Assembly (NCBI GenBank): GCA_023436495.1
Contig: JAEZIT010000116.1
Location: 1 to 28,807, forward strand
Source of the DNA: Acidobacteriota bacterium
GTDB lineage: Bacteria; Acidobacteriota; Blastocatellia; Pyrinomonadales; Pyrinomonadaceae
Direction of reading: 5' to 3'
DNA length: 28,807 bases
How positions within the stretch are numbered: position 1 is the stretch's first letter; each line of letters begins with the position of its first letter. Positions 1 to 6,672 of this stretch are shown here, one piece after another. The notes under the pieces are model-generated. The model was not told where the DNA came from, made no database searches, and worked only from the letters and a program-made list of their open reading frames with translations. The translations under genes and the position numbers were made by a program.

Positions 1-455
1 TGATCTCGATCAACCGCGTGACCAAGGTCGTAAAGGGCGGTAAGAATCTTTCGTTCGCGGCCCTGGTGGTCGTCGGTGACGAAGCCGGTCACGTCGGATT
101 CGGAACGGGCAAGGCCAAAGAAGTACCGAACGCGATCAAAAAAGCGGTCGAAGCGGCAAAGAACAACCTGATCCGCGTTCCGCTTATTGACGGCACGCTT
201 CCGCACGAAATGATCGGTGAATACGGCGCAGGACGCGTTCTGCTCAAGCCGGCCGCCGAAGGTACGGGAGTTATCGCGGGCGGTGCGGTGCGTGCGGTTC
301 TGCAATCGCTTGGCGTCCATAATGTCAGGACGAAGATCCTCGGAAGCAACAACCCGCACAACGTTATTCGTGCTACGTTCGACGGCCTTCTTAGAATGAA
401 GGACCCGATGGAAGTTGCACGCCTTCGCGGAAAAGCGGTCGAAGAATTGGTATAG
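1..455 (+). CDS. rpsE: 30S ribosomal protein S5 (5' end outside window)
   Basis: Small-subunit protein of the decoding region, important for translational fidelity and assembly. The reading frame is open from base 3, giving ISINRVTKVVKGGKNLSF, the start of the S5 double-stranded RNA-binding fold; about 16 N-terminal residues are missing compared with the E. coli protein. The GTG at base 18 is an internal valine, not a start. The C-terminal domain is complete, with the conserved EGTGVIAGGAVRAVL stretch and the ending RGKAVEELV. It is the first gene of the directional ribosomal block and is followed by rpmD after 86 bases. The identification is secure from sequence similarity and from the canonical gene order. 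Confidence 0.98.
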   Translation, partial: ISINRVTKVVKGGKNLSFAALVVVGDEAGHVGFGTGKAKEVPNAIKKAVEAAKNNLIRVPLIDGTLPHEMIGEYGAGRVLLKPAAEGTGVIAGGAVRAVLQSLGVHNVRTKILGSNNPHNVIRATFDGLLRMKDPMEVARLRGKAVEELV

Positions 456-476
456 TTTCCGAATTGCGATCGTCGA

Positions 477-513
477 CCTGCGGAACCGGGATTTAGATTC
501 GGAGAGCCGCAGG
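477..513 (+). repeat. Inverted repeat in rpsE-rpmD spacer
   Basis: CCTGCGG at 477-483 is matched perfectly by CCGCAGG at 507-513, with a 23-base loop. It could form a 7-bp hairpin in the mRNA between rpsE and rpmD. No T-run follows, so it is not a standard terminator; processing or stability is more likely. Function is inferred only. Confidence 0.45.
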
Positions 514-541
514 CCGGAAATCAAAGATCGAGAATAAAGAA

Positions 542-745
542 ATGGCAAAGAAAACAGAAAACGCAAGCGGCGGCACGATCACGATACAGTATTATCGCAG
601 CAGCATCGGTTACCCGAAGACGCAGAAAGCGATCGTCAAGAGCCTCGGCATCACGAAGCTTAACCAGAAGGTTACGCGTGAGGATACCCCGTCGATGAGA
701 GGGATCGTCGAAAAGATCCCGCACCTTTTGAGAATTGTAGAATAG
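542..745 (+). CDS. rpmD: 50S ribosomal protein L30
   Basis: Small large-subunit protein. The 67-residue product is a little longer than the usual 58-60 because of about eight extra N-terminal residues (MAKKTENASG) before the conserved beta strand TITIQYYRSSIG. The core K-x-x-GI-x-KLNQ-V and the ending GIVEKIPHLLRIVE fit the family. Its position between S5 and L15 is canonical for the spc operon. The ATG at 542 is preceded only by weak purine-rich sequence (GAGAATAAAGA), so Shine-Dalgarno support is modest. The rplO start lies 65 bases further on. Confidence 0.95.
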   Translation: MAKKTENASGGTITIQYYRSSIGYPKTQKAIVKSLGITKLNQKVTREDTPSMRGIVEKIPHLLRIVE

Positions 746-810
746 TCCGTCGTTCATTGTTCGTTGATGAAACATCTGCGAATATGGAGCTACGAAACTT
801 GAGCATAGTT

Positions 811-1284
811 ATGGCATTATCATTAAATAATCTGAAGCCGGCGAAAGGCTCGACACATAAGAAGAAGCGCGTCGGACGCGGGCCCGGTTCCGGTCTCGGC
901 AAAACTGCCGGACGCGGCCACAAAGGCCAGAAATCGCGTTCGGGCTATAGCAGCCGTCCGGGTTTTGAGGGCGGACAGATGCCGCTTCAGCGCCGTTTGC
1001 CGAAACGCGGATTTACCAACATCTTCAAGAAGCAGTGGATCGAGATCAGCCTAGCAAAGATCGAGGCGAGCTTTAACGCCGGCGATGAAGTAACGCCGGA
1101 GATCCTGCACAGCCGCGGCCTGATCAAAAAGGCGAAGCATGACCTTGTGATCCTCGGCAACGGAGACGTGACCAAGGCGCTGAAGATCTCGGCACACCGG
1201 TTCACGAATACCGCCAAGGACAAGATCGAAAAGGCGGGCGGAACCGCGACCGCGATCGTTAGGGAAGAGGCTCCCGCCGAATAG
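811..1284 (+). CDS. rplO: 50S ribosomal protein L15
   Basis: Large-subunit assembly protein of 157 residues, in the usual range. The N-terminal region is the typical glycine- and lysine-rich tail (KKKRVGRGPGSGLGKTAGRG), followed by the conserved RPGFEGGQMPLQRRLPKRGF segment and the globular C-terminal domain. I chose the ATG at 811 (MALSLNNLKPAKGS) because family members begin at this point; the frame stays open upstream to a TTG at 757, but that would add 18 residues foreign to L15. No clear Shine-Dalgarno sequence lies before 811. The preceding spacer contains a TTCATTGTTCGTTGATG stretch resembling the repeat arm found before rpsK. Confidence 0.96.
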   Translation: MALSLNNLKPAKGSTHKKKRVGRGPGSGLGKTAGRGHKGQKSRSGYSSRPGFEGGQMPLQRRLPKRGFTNIFKKQWIEISLAKIEASFNAGDEVTPEILHSRGLIKKAKHDLVILGNGDVTKALKISAHRFTNTAKDKIEKAGGTATAIVREEAPAE

Positions 1285-1325
1285 ACGGCCGGGATCAAGC
1301 CGGAATTCTGCAGCATAGACCGAAA

Positions 1326-1365
1326 GCGGGAAACGCCCGCGGCATGAGCCAACCGTTCAACGGTT
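1326..1365 (+). repeat. Two tandem small hairpins before secY
   Basis: GCGGG (1326-1330) pairs with CCCGC (1336-1340) across AAACG, and AACCGT (1351-1356) pairs with ACGGTT (1360-1365) across TCA. The second ends directly against the secY ribosome-binding sequence AAGGA (1366-1370). It could therefore modulate access of ribosomes to secY; this is inference from position. Confidence 0.4.
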
Positions 1366-1375
1366 AAGGAAAATT

Positions 1376-2794
1376 ATGGAGAAGTTTTTCAGCGCCATCC
1401 AAAACATGTTCAAGGTCCCCGAACTTCGGAGGCGCATTCTCTTCACTCTGGGGCTGCTGGCCATTTACCGGCTCGGGGCCCATATACAGTCACCGGGAAT
1501 CAACGACGCGCGTCTCAAACAGGTTTGGGGCGAGGTCGCCGGAACGCTGCTCGGCGTACTGGACCTTTTCTCGGGCGGGAACTTTCAGAGGATCTCGGTG
1601 CTAGCCCTCGGTGTGACGCCATACATTACGGCGTCCATCATTATGCAGTTGATGCCGGTGCTGTCGCCCGCGGTCAAGAAGATCCAGGAAGAAGGCGAAG
1701 TCGGCCGGCAGAAAATGAACCAGTGGACCCGATATTTGACGGTCGTTCTCTGCGCGGTTCAGACATTTTTCGTAGCGACATGGCTTTCGCGAAACGGGGT
1801 CATCACGGATACCTGGGCCGCGACGCTTATGATCGTAGTGACTCTGACGACCGGTACGATCTTTGTGATGTGGCTCGGTGAACAGATCACCGAACGCGGT
1901 ATCGGAAACGGTATCTCGCTGCTGATCTTCGCCGGTATCGTCATCGGGCTGCCGAGCGCGGTCATGCAGGTATCTGACCGTGTCCGTGCAGGCGACGCGA
2001 TGCAGACGCTTGGCGTCCTGTTCCTGATCGCGGTGATGGTCGGATTGATCGCTTTGATCGTATATGTCGAATCGGCACGGCGCAATATCGCGATCAGCTA
2101 CGCCAGCCGGCGTGTGGGAAACCAGACGTTTCGCGGACAGGAAACCAGCCTTCCGTTGAAGATCAACATGGGCGGCGTTATCCCCGTGATCTTCGCTTCG
2201 TCGGTATTGGCAATGCCGCAGACGCTGTTCTCGGCGTTTCCGCCGGACCCGAATGAACCGAATTCGGCCTGGGCACAGATCTATACGTTCTTCCAGCAGT
2301 TCCACGGTGGCGATCCGTTCTACGAGCTGTTCTTTATTTCGCTGATCGTTCTGTTCACGTTCTTTTACATCACGATCATTTTCAATACGGACGAGGTCGC
2401 GGATAACTTGAGGAAGCACGGCGGATTCATCGCGGGCATTCGCCCCGGTGCTCCGACCGCAGAGTATCTTAACGGTATCCTGACGCGGCTTACCGCCGTT
2501 GGTGCCCTATATCTTGCATTCGTTGCGTTCGCTCCGCAGGTCCTGCTCAGCGGATTTCGTGTGGCACGCCTGCCTTTCATCGGAACGGCACTTGATAATT
2601 TCCTCAGCTCGACGCCCGGACTGAGCTGGATCCCGACCGGATTGGGATATCAGTTCTTCTTTGGCGGCACGAGCTTGCTGATCATTGTCGGCGTTGCGAT
2701 GGATACGGTCGCCCAAATAGAGGCGCAGCTCGTAATGAGGAACTACGAAGGATTCCTCGGCGCCGGGTCGAAGCTTCGCGGGCGAAGAAGTTAG
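1376..2794 (+). CDS. secY: Preprotein translocase subunit SecY
   Basis: Channel-forming subunit of the SecYEG translocon in the inner membrane, with about ten transmembrane segments. Recognisable blocks are the plug and TM2 region (LDLFSGGNFQRISVLALGVTPYITASIIMQ split across 60-90), the GERGIGNGISL-type loop (ITERGIGNGISLLIF, about 175-190), and the C-terminal FFFGGTSLLIIVGVAMDTV with QLVMRNYEGFL. At 472 residues it is longer than typical proteins of 430-445. The excess is mostly an insertion of about 20-25 residues between LLSGF and FFFGGTS, i.e. in the external loop before the last transmembrane helix. The ATG at 1376 has a good AAGGA at a spacing of about 5-6. It sits between rplO and adk as in many bacteria. 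Confidence 0.98.
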   Translation: MEKFFSAIQNMFKVPELRRRILFTLGLLAIYRLGAHIQSPGINDARLKQVWGEVAGTLLGVLDLFSGGNFQRISVLALGVTPYITASIIMQLMPVLSPAVKKIQEEGEVGRQKMNQWTRYLTVVLCAVQTFFVATWLSRNGVITDTWAATLMIVVTLTTGTIFVMWLGEQITERGIGNGISLLIFAGIVIGLPSAVMQVSDRVRAGDAMQTLGVLFLIAVMVGLIALIVYVESARRNIAISYASRRVGNQTFRGQETSLPLKINMGGVIPVIFASSVLAMPQTLFSAFPPDPNEPNSAWAQIYTFFQQFHGGDPFYELFFISLIVLFTFFYITIIFNTDEVADNLRKHGGFIAGIRPGAPTAEYLNGILTRLTAVGALYLAFVAFAPQVLLSGFRVARLPFIGTALDNFLSSTPGLSWIPTGLGYQFFFGGTSLLIIVGVAMDTVAQIEAQLVMRNYEGFLGAGSKLRGRRS

Positions 2795-2803
2795 CTTTTT
2801 CAT

Positions 2804-2865
2804 CACAGAGGACACAGAGAGCACGGAGCGTCAACGCATTTTCTGTGACCGCTGTGTCCTCTGTG
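2804..2865 (+). repeat. CACAGAG-type inverted repeat, secY-adk spacer
   Basis: CACAGAGGACACAG at 2804-2817 is matched perfectly by its reverse complement at 2852-2865, a 14-bp stem with a 34-base loop that is itself partly complementary next to the stem. The right arm ends three bases before the adk ribosome-binding AAGG. The same CACAGAG word family recurs at 8866-8940. No T-run follows. I read it as a dispersed palindromic repeat rather than a terminator. Confidence 0.8.
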
Positions 2866-2879
2866 GTTAAGGTTTCTCG

Positions 2880-3524
2880 ATGAGCAAGATCATAGTATTA
2901 ATCGGAGCTCCCGGAGCGGGAAAGGGAACGCAGGCGCGGCTGCTGCAGGAAAGGAAAAATATCCGCCAGATCTCGACCGGCGATATGTTTCGCGAGATGA
3001 GATCGCTCGACACCCCGCTGGCACAAGAGGTGCAGGCGATCATGGCGTCCGGAAAACTTATATCGGACGATATCACGTATCAGATCGTAAAGGAGCGGAC
3101 GTCGCGGAGCGATATAGACGGCACATACGTTCTGGACGGATATCCGCGAACGGCGGTGCAGGCTGAGCAGCTTGAAAACCTTGCCAAAGAGCAGAACCGC
3201 GAGATTCGGGCGATCGAGATAGATGTCCCGAAAGACGAACTGCTCAGACGGCTTACCGGCCGCAGGAGCTGCCCGGTATGCGGCGAAATATATAATATTT
3301 ATTCAAAGCCTCCGAAGAACGACAACGTATGCGACGAGCATCCGGATGCAGAATTGACGCACCGGGCCGATGACAATGAGGCGAGCGTGGGAACCCGTCT
3401 CGATACATACGAATCGAACACGATGCCGCTTATCGACTATTACGAGCGGACCGGACGCTTGGAAAAGGTCGACGGCACCGGAGACGTAGAGGATATTTAC
3501 CGGGAGATCGAAAAGCTGGCCTAG
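2880..3524 (+). CDS. adk: Adenylate kinase, zinc-lid type
   Basis: Catalyses ATP + AMP = 2 ADP in the cytoplasm. The P-loop GAPGAGKGT is at residues 9-17, the AMP-binding region includes QISTGDMFR and DGYPRT, and the LID runs about 125-165. The LID carries CPVC and, 16 residues later, a C-x2-H (CDEH), so the usual four-cysteine or C3D zinc site appears here as Cys3-His. The 214-residue length is standard for long-form bacterial enzymes. An AAGG about eight bases before the ATG supports the start. It follows secY and precedes map, the usual order. Zinc binding is inferred from the spacing of these residues. Confidence 0.97.
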   Translation: MSKIIVLIGAPGAGKGTQARLLQERKNIRQISTGDMFREMRSLDTPLAQEVQAIMASGKLISDDITYQIVKERTSRSDIDGTYVLDGYPRTAVQAEQLENLAKEQNREIRAIEIDVPKDELLRRLTGRRSCPVCGEIYNIYSKPPKNDNVCDEHPDAELTHRADDNEASVGTRLDTYESNTMPLIDYYERTGRLEKVDGTGDVEDIYREIEKLA

Positions 3525-3560
3525 TGTAGAAGGCAGGCAAATGGGCTGATTTGAAGTAGA

Positions 3561-4370
3561 ATGATCATTGCGAAATCACAGAAGGACCTCGAAAAAATGC
3601 GTGCCGTCGGCGAATTGATCGCCGAGGTGCGAGAGACCCTTCGCGCAATGGTCAAACCGGGTGTCACGACCTTGGAGCTGAACGCCGCCGCGGAAAAAAT
3701 GATGCGCGACGCCGGAGCGATCCCGACCTTTATTGGCTATAAGCCGCATGGGATGGTTCCTTTCCCGTTCGCGATCTGCGCTTCGCCGAATGATGCGATA
3801 GTCCACGGGTTTTCGAACGACACACCGCTGAACGAAGGTGATATCATTTCGCTCGACATGGCCTGTACGCTGAACGGTTTCGTGGGCGATACGGCCGCGA
3901 CGGTCCCGGTTGGAAAGATCGATGACGAGCTTGCGCAGTTGATCCGCGTCACGGAAGAATGCCTGATGCTCGGGATCGAGCAGTGTTGGCCGAACAATCG
4001 TGTCGGCGACATCGGCGCCGCGATCCAGGGGCACGCTGAAAAATTCGGCTACGGGATCGTTCGCGATTATACGGGCCACGGCATCGGCCGTTCGATGCAT
4101 GAGTCTCCGCAGATACCGAATTACGGCAGGCCGGGAACACGCGAGAGGATCCGGGCGGGATATTGCTTTGCGATCGAGCCGATGCTGAACATGGGATCGC
4201 ACGAAACTCGTACGCTTTCGGATAAATGGACGGTCGTGACGCTTGACGGTTCCGCCTCGGCACATGCGGAGCATACGATAGCGGTTACGCCTGACGGGCC
4301 TGAGATCCTTACGCTGACGAAGGAGCAGAAGAAAGGGCTTAAAGAAATTGCGGAAAAAGCGGCGGTTTGA
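3561..4370 (+). CDS. map: Methionine aminopeptidase, type I
   Basis: Removes the initiator methionine from nascent proteins. All five expected metal ligands are visible and shifted by two from E. coli: D99 (ISLDM), D110 (FVGD), H173 (GHGIG), E206 (AIEPM) and E237 (AHAEHT). The substrate-site H82 lies in VHGF. The 269 residues are normal for a type Ia enzyme without an N-terminal extension. The gap to adk is 36 bases and no strong Shine-Dalgarno sequence precedes the ATG, so translation may depend on coupling. The neighbouring infA follows after 71 bases. Confidence 0.97.
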   Translation: MIIAKSQKDLEKMRAVGELIAEVRETLRAMVKPGVTTLELNAAAEKMMRDAGAIPTFIGYKPHGMVPFPFAICASPNDAIVHGFSNDTPLNEGDIISLDMACTLNGFVGDTAATVPVGKIDDELAQLIRVTEECLMLGIEQCWPNNRVGDIGAAIQGHAEKFGYGIVRDYTGHGIGRSMHESPQIPNYGRPGTRERIRAGYCFAIEPMLNMGSHETRTLSDKWTVVTLDGSASAHAEHTIAVTPDGPEILTLTKEQKKGLKEIAEKAAV

Positions 4371-4393
4371 CTTGAAATGTTGGCAAGAAAAGA

Positions 4394-4422
4394 TTAACAT
4401 TAACGGTTTGTCCAACTATTCG
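4394..4422 (+). promoter_or_regulatory. Possible internal promoter before infA
   Basis: TTAACA (4394-4399) is five of six to the -35 consensus and lies exactly 17 bases before TATTCG (4417-4422), a poor -10. An inverted repeat CCAACT/AGTTGG (4412-4417 and 4426-4431) overlaps the -10. This could be an internal promoter for infA and the alpha-operon genes, but the -10 match is weak. Confidence 0.25.
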
Positions 4423-4441
4423 TAGAGTTGGCATTTGGGCT

Positions 4442-4663
4442 ATGTCGAAAGAAGAGGCGATTGAGGTCACAGCAACAGTGCTTGAAACTCTGCCGAACGC
4501 TATGTTCAAAGTAGCAGTCGACGGCAATGAGCACGAGGTGCTCGCCCACATTTCCGGTAAGATGCGTAAGAATTTTATACGCATTTTGCCTGGCGACAAG
4601 GTTCTGGTGGAGCTTTCACCTTATGACCTTAGACGCGGGCGAATCACATATCGCTATAAATAG
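4442..4663 (+). CDS. infA: Translation initiation factor IF-1
   Basis: A 73-residue single OB-fold protein that binds the A site of the 30S subunit during initiation. The pattern EVTATVLETLPNAMFKVAVD, the H-x-SGKMRKNFIRILPGDKV block and the ending YDLRRGRITYRYK are diagnostic. The usual start MxKEEAIEVxGxV is matched by MSKEEAIEVTATV, so the ATG at 4442 is secure even though no Shine-Dalgarno sequence is visible in front of it. It lies between map and rpmJ as in many bacterial alpha-operon clusters. Confidence 0.97.
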   Translation: MSKEEAIEVTATVLETLPNAMFKVAVDGNEHEVLAHISGKMRKNFIRILPGDKVLVELSPYDLRRGRITYRYK

Positions 4664-4681
4664 ACACGAGAGAGAAGCATC

Positions 4682-4795
4682 ATGAAAGTTCGTCCTTCAG
4701 TAAAAAAGATCTGCGATAAATGCAAGATCATACATCGAAAAGGCGTTGTGCGGGTTATATGTGATAACCCGAAACATAAGCAGCGGCAGGGATAG
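4682..4795 (+). CDS. rpmJ: 50S ribosomal protein L36
   Basis: A 37-residue protein beginning MKVRPSVKKICDKCK and ending NPKHKQRQG, the standard short L36. The zinc ribbon is intact: C11 and C14 (CDKC), C27 and H32 (CDNPKH), so this is the zinc-binding C+ form. A purine-rich GAGAGAAG lies just upstream of the ATG. It sits 18 bases after infA and 73 bases before rpsM, the canonical position. Confidence 0.97.
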   Translation: MKVRPSVKKICDKCKIIHRKGVVRVICDNPKHKQRQG

Positions 4796-4816
4796 ATAGA
4801 ATTTACGGTCCGGAAA

Positions 4817-4844
4817 TGCGGTTCTGGGATATTTCAGCACCGCA
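4817..4844 (+). repeat. Hairpin in rpmJ-rpsM spacer
   Basis: TGCGGT (4817-4822) pairs with ACCGCA (4839-4844), and CTG (4824-4826) with CAG (4835-4837) inside it, leaving an eight-base loop. It lies about 17 bases before the rpsM Shine-Dalgarno GGAG. S13/S4-type operon control is known in other bacteria at the start of the alpha operon, but nothing here proves that role. Confidence 0.4.
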
Positions 4845-4868
4845 GCCTCGGGCCACAAATGGAGAAAT

Positions 4869-5252
4869 ATGGCTCGCGTAGCAGGAGTTGATTTACCGCC
4901 CAACAAGAGGGCACAAATTGGGTTGACGTACATTTACGGCGTCGGCAAGTCGCGTGCGACGGCTATTTTGGATGAGGCCGCTATCAGCATCGACGCGCGG
5001 ATCAAGGATCTGAGTGAAGACGAACTGAACAAGATCCGTACGATTCTCGACCAGCAGGGCGAGATCGAAGGCGACCTTCGCAAGCGCGTGCAGATGGACA
5101 TCAAGCGTTTGATGGATATCGGCTGTTATCGAGGTCTTCGCCATAGACGGAGCCTGCCGGTGCGCGGACAGCGAACCAGCACGAACGCGAGGACAAGAAA
5201 AGGGCCGCGTAAAGCAGCAGTCGCTAAGAAGAAGGCACCGGGCAAGAAGTAG
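4869..5252 (+). CDS. rpsM: 30S ribosomal protein S13
   Basis: Head protein of the small subunit that contacts the 50S subunit and P-site tRNA. The 127-residue sequence shows the N-terminal MARVAGVDLPPNKR, the helix-two-turn-helix with YIYGVGKSRA, the CYRGLRHRRSLPVRGQRT signature and a basic tail (RTRKGPRKAAVAKKK). GGAG at 4861-4864 supports the ATG at 4869. It begins the classical alpha-operon order rpsM-rpsK-rpsD-rpoA-rplQ. Confidence 0.98.
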   Translation: MARVAGVDLPPNKRAQIGLTYIYGVGKSRATAILDEAAISIDARIKDLSEDELNKIRTILDQQGEIEGDLRKRVQMDIKRLMDIGCYRGLRHRRSLPVRGQRTSTNARTRKGPRKAAVAKKKAPGKK

Positions 5253-5261
5253 TTTTGATAG

Positions 5262-5325
5262 TTGTTCGTGGTTCGTTGATCGTCGCCGATCTTCCGGCAC
5301 TCAGCGAACAACGGTCAACGAACAA
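5262..5325 (+). repeat. TTGTTCGT-type inverted repeat, rpsM-rpsK spacer
   Basis: A 21-base arm at 5262-5282, starting TTGTTCGT, is complementary at 17 of 21 positions to the arm at 5305-5325; the loop is 22 bases. The arms are made of repeated TTCGT / CGTTG words. The right arm ends nine bases before the rpsK ATG and covers the place where a Shine-Dalgarno sequence would lie. The spacer before rplO at 752-767 has a related single arm. Confidence 0.7.
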
Positions 5326-5334
5326 TGAGCAAAA

Positions 5335-5736
5335 ATGGCAAAAGCACCAGCAAAAGGCAAAAAGACCTTTAAGAAAAAAGAACGAAAGAATATTCCTTTC
5401 GGCATCGTGCACATTTCAGCGTCTTTCAATAACACGCTGATCTCGATCACGGACGCGAACGGGAATCTGATCGCACAGTCGTCGTCGGGAGCACGCGGAT
5501 TCCGCGGTTCGCGTAAGGGAACACCGTTTGCGGCCCAGCAGGCTTCGAGCGAAGTCGCCAGAAAGGCCGTCGAAGCCGGAATGCGGGAAGCCGAGGTCCG
5601 TGTCAAAGGGCCGGGCGGCGGCCGTGAATCTGCGATACGTGCGATCAGCCAGGCGGGCATCCGCGTTACGTCGATCCGCGATACCACGCCGATCCCGCAC
5701 AACGGATGCAGGCCGCCTAAGCGCCGCCGCGTCTGA
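5335..5736 (+). CDS. rpsK: 30S ribosomal protein S11
   Basis: Platform protein of the small subunit that helps bind mRNA and the Shine-Dalgarno helix. The 133-residue sequence contains GIVHISASFNNTLISITD, the SSGARGFRGSRKGTPFAAQ block, VKGPGGGRESAIRAI and the conserved ending PHNGCRPPKRRRV. The lysine-rich N-terminal 20 residues are typical. The ATG at 5335 has no clear Shine-Dalgarno sequence, because the upstream bases belong to an inverted repeat. It is followed by an unusually long (200-base) spacer before rpsD. Confidence 0.98.
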   Translation: MAKAPAKGKKTFKKKERKNIPFGIVHISASFNNTLISITDANGNLIAQSSSGARGFRGSRKGTPFAAQQASSEVARKAVEAGMREAEVRVKGPGGGRESAIRAISQAGIRVTSIRDTTPIPHNGCRPPKRRRV

Positions 5737-5740
5737 GAAG

Positions 5741-5909
5741 TTTGGATTTTAGATTTTGAATCTCGGATTGGAGCATGGGGTTCCGATCCTTTTATCTAAA
5801 GGATGAAGGGAAGCTGATCGCTTCCTGTAAACTTTTTCCTCAAGAATGATCCTGGCAGCGGATTTGTGGTCTTCAGGTTTGATCCGAGATCCAAGTTCCA
5901 AAATCCAAG
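5741..5909 (+). repeat. GGATTTT-type long inverted repeat with internal hairpins, rpsK-rpsD spacer
   Basis: A 28-base arm (5741-5768, containing TTGGATTTT and ATCTCGGAT) matches the reverse complement of 5882-5909 at 23 of 28 positions. The 113-base interior carries two perfect small hairpins: ATCCTTT/AAAGGAT (5786-5792, 5798-5804) and GGAAGC/GCTTCC (5809-5814, 5820-5825). The result would be a branched RNA filling almost the whole 200-base spacer. No gene and no obvious promoter is seen in the spacer. It could be a palindromic mobile repeat or a structured leader of rpsD. Confidence 0.75.
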
Positions 5910-5936
5910 ATCATTTTTGCCGAATGCGAAAACACT

Positions 5937-6569
5937 ATGGCTAGATATAGAGATGCGGTGTGCAGGTTGTGCCGCCGCGAAGGTGGAAAATTATTTTTGA
6001 AGGGTGATCGCTGCTACAAACCGTCGTGTGCGATCGAGAAACGCGGAACGAATCCTCCGGGCCAGCACGGTGCTGCCCGACGCAAGATGCTCGCCGGCTA
6101 CGGGCAGCAGCTTCGCGAAAAGCAGAAGGTGAAGCGAATTTACTTTGTGCTGGAAAAACAGTTTCGCAACTATTTCCAAAAGGCTCTGAGCCAGAAAGGC
6201 GTTACCGGCGAGAACCTTTTGTTCATGCTCGAGCGAAGGCTGGATAATGTCGTTTACCGTTCGGGATTCTCGACTTCGCGCCGACAGGCACGACAGCTCG
6301 TCAATCACGGCCACATCGCCGTGAACGGACGGAAGGTCAATATCCCGTCGTTTCAGGTAAAGGTCGGCGACGTCGTTACAGTCAAGGAAAAGACCCACAA
6401 GAATCCGCACGTCGCGGGTGCGTGGGAAACCGCGGTCGGCCGCGGCCGTCCGGCCTGGCTTTCTGCCGGCGACGCCGAACTCAGCGTATCGGTGGCAGGT
6501 TTGCCGAAACGTGAAGACATCGATCAGAATATCAATGAACAGCTGATCGTCGAACTTTACAGCAAATAG
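5937..6569 (+). CDS. rpsD: 30S ribosomal protein S4, zinc-binding form
   Basis: Primary 16S rRNA-binding assembly protein of 210 residues. The N-terminal zinc knuckle is intact (C9, C12, C26, C31), so this is the C+ paralogue type. The S4 RNA-binding domain is clear: ERRLDNVVYRSGFSTSRRQARQLVNHGHIAVNGRKV, split over roughly residues 98-135. In E. coli S4 represses the alpha operon; here the long structured spacer just upstream and another before rpoA are candidate target regions, but that is inference. No Shine-Dalgarno sequence precedes the ATG (GCGAAAACACT). Confidence 0.98.
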   Translation: MARYRDAVCRLCRREGGKLFLKGDRCYKPSCAIEKRGTNPPGQHGAARRKMLAGYGQQLREKQKVKRIYFVLEKQFRNYFQKALSQKGVTGENLLFMLERRLDNVVYRSGFSTSRRQARQLVNHGHIAVNGRKVNIPSFQVKVGDVVTVKEKTHKNPHVAGAWETAVGRGRPAWLSAGDAELSVSVAGLPKREDIDQNINEQLIVELYSK

Positions 6570-6580
6570 TTTTTTAATCG

Positions 6581-6655
6581 GGTTGGCCGAAGTATCCGGG
6601 TCCTGAAAGTTTGTTCTTGCTCGCTAGGCCCGGGGACAACGCCAACCTTAGGACC
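6581..6655 (+). repeat. Complex hairpin, possible pseudoknot, rpsD-rpoA spacer
   Basis: GGTTGGC (6581-6587) pairs with GCCAACC (6641-6647), with CCGGG (6596-6600) and CCCGG (6629-6633) nested inside. GGTCCT (6599-6604) can pair instead with AGGACC (6650-6655), beyond the outer stem, so the two arrangements compete or form a pseudoknot. The element ends 17 bases before the rpoA ATG. Only complementarity was seen; no energy was calculated. Confidence 0.5.
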
Positions 6656-6672
6656 ATTTTAAAAAGAACATT

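Noticed and set aside
757..810. Upstream TTG extension of rplO
   Set aside because: Adds residues not found in L15; the ATG at 811 matches the family start.
1601..2419. Long minus-strand open frame across secY
   Set aside because: It lies fully antisense to the well-identified secY, is rich in Arg/Asp/His typical of reverse frames of GC-rich genes, and matches no family.
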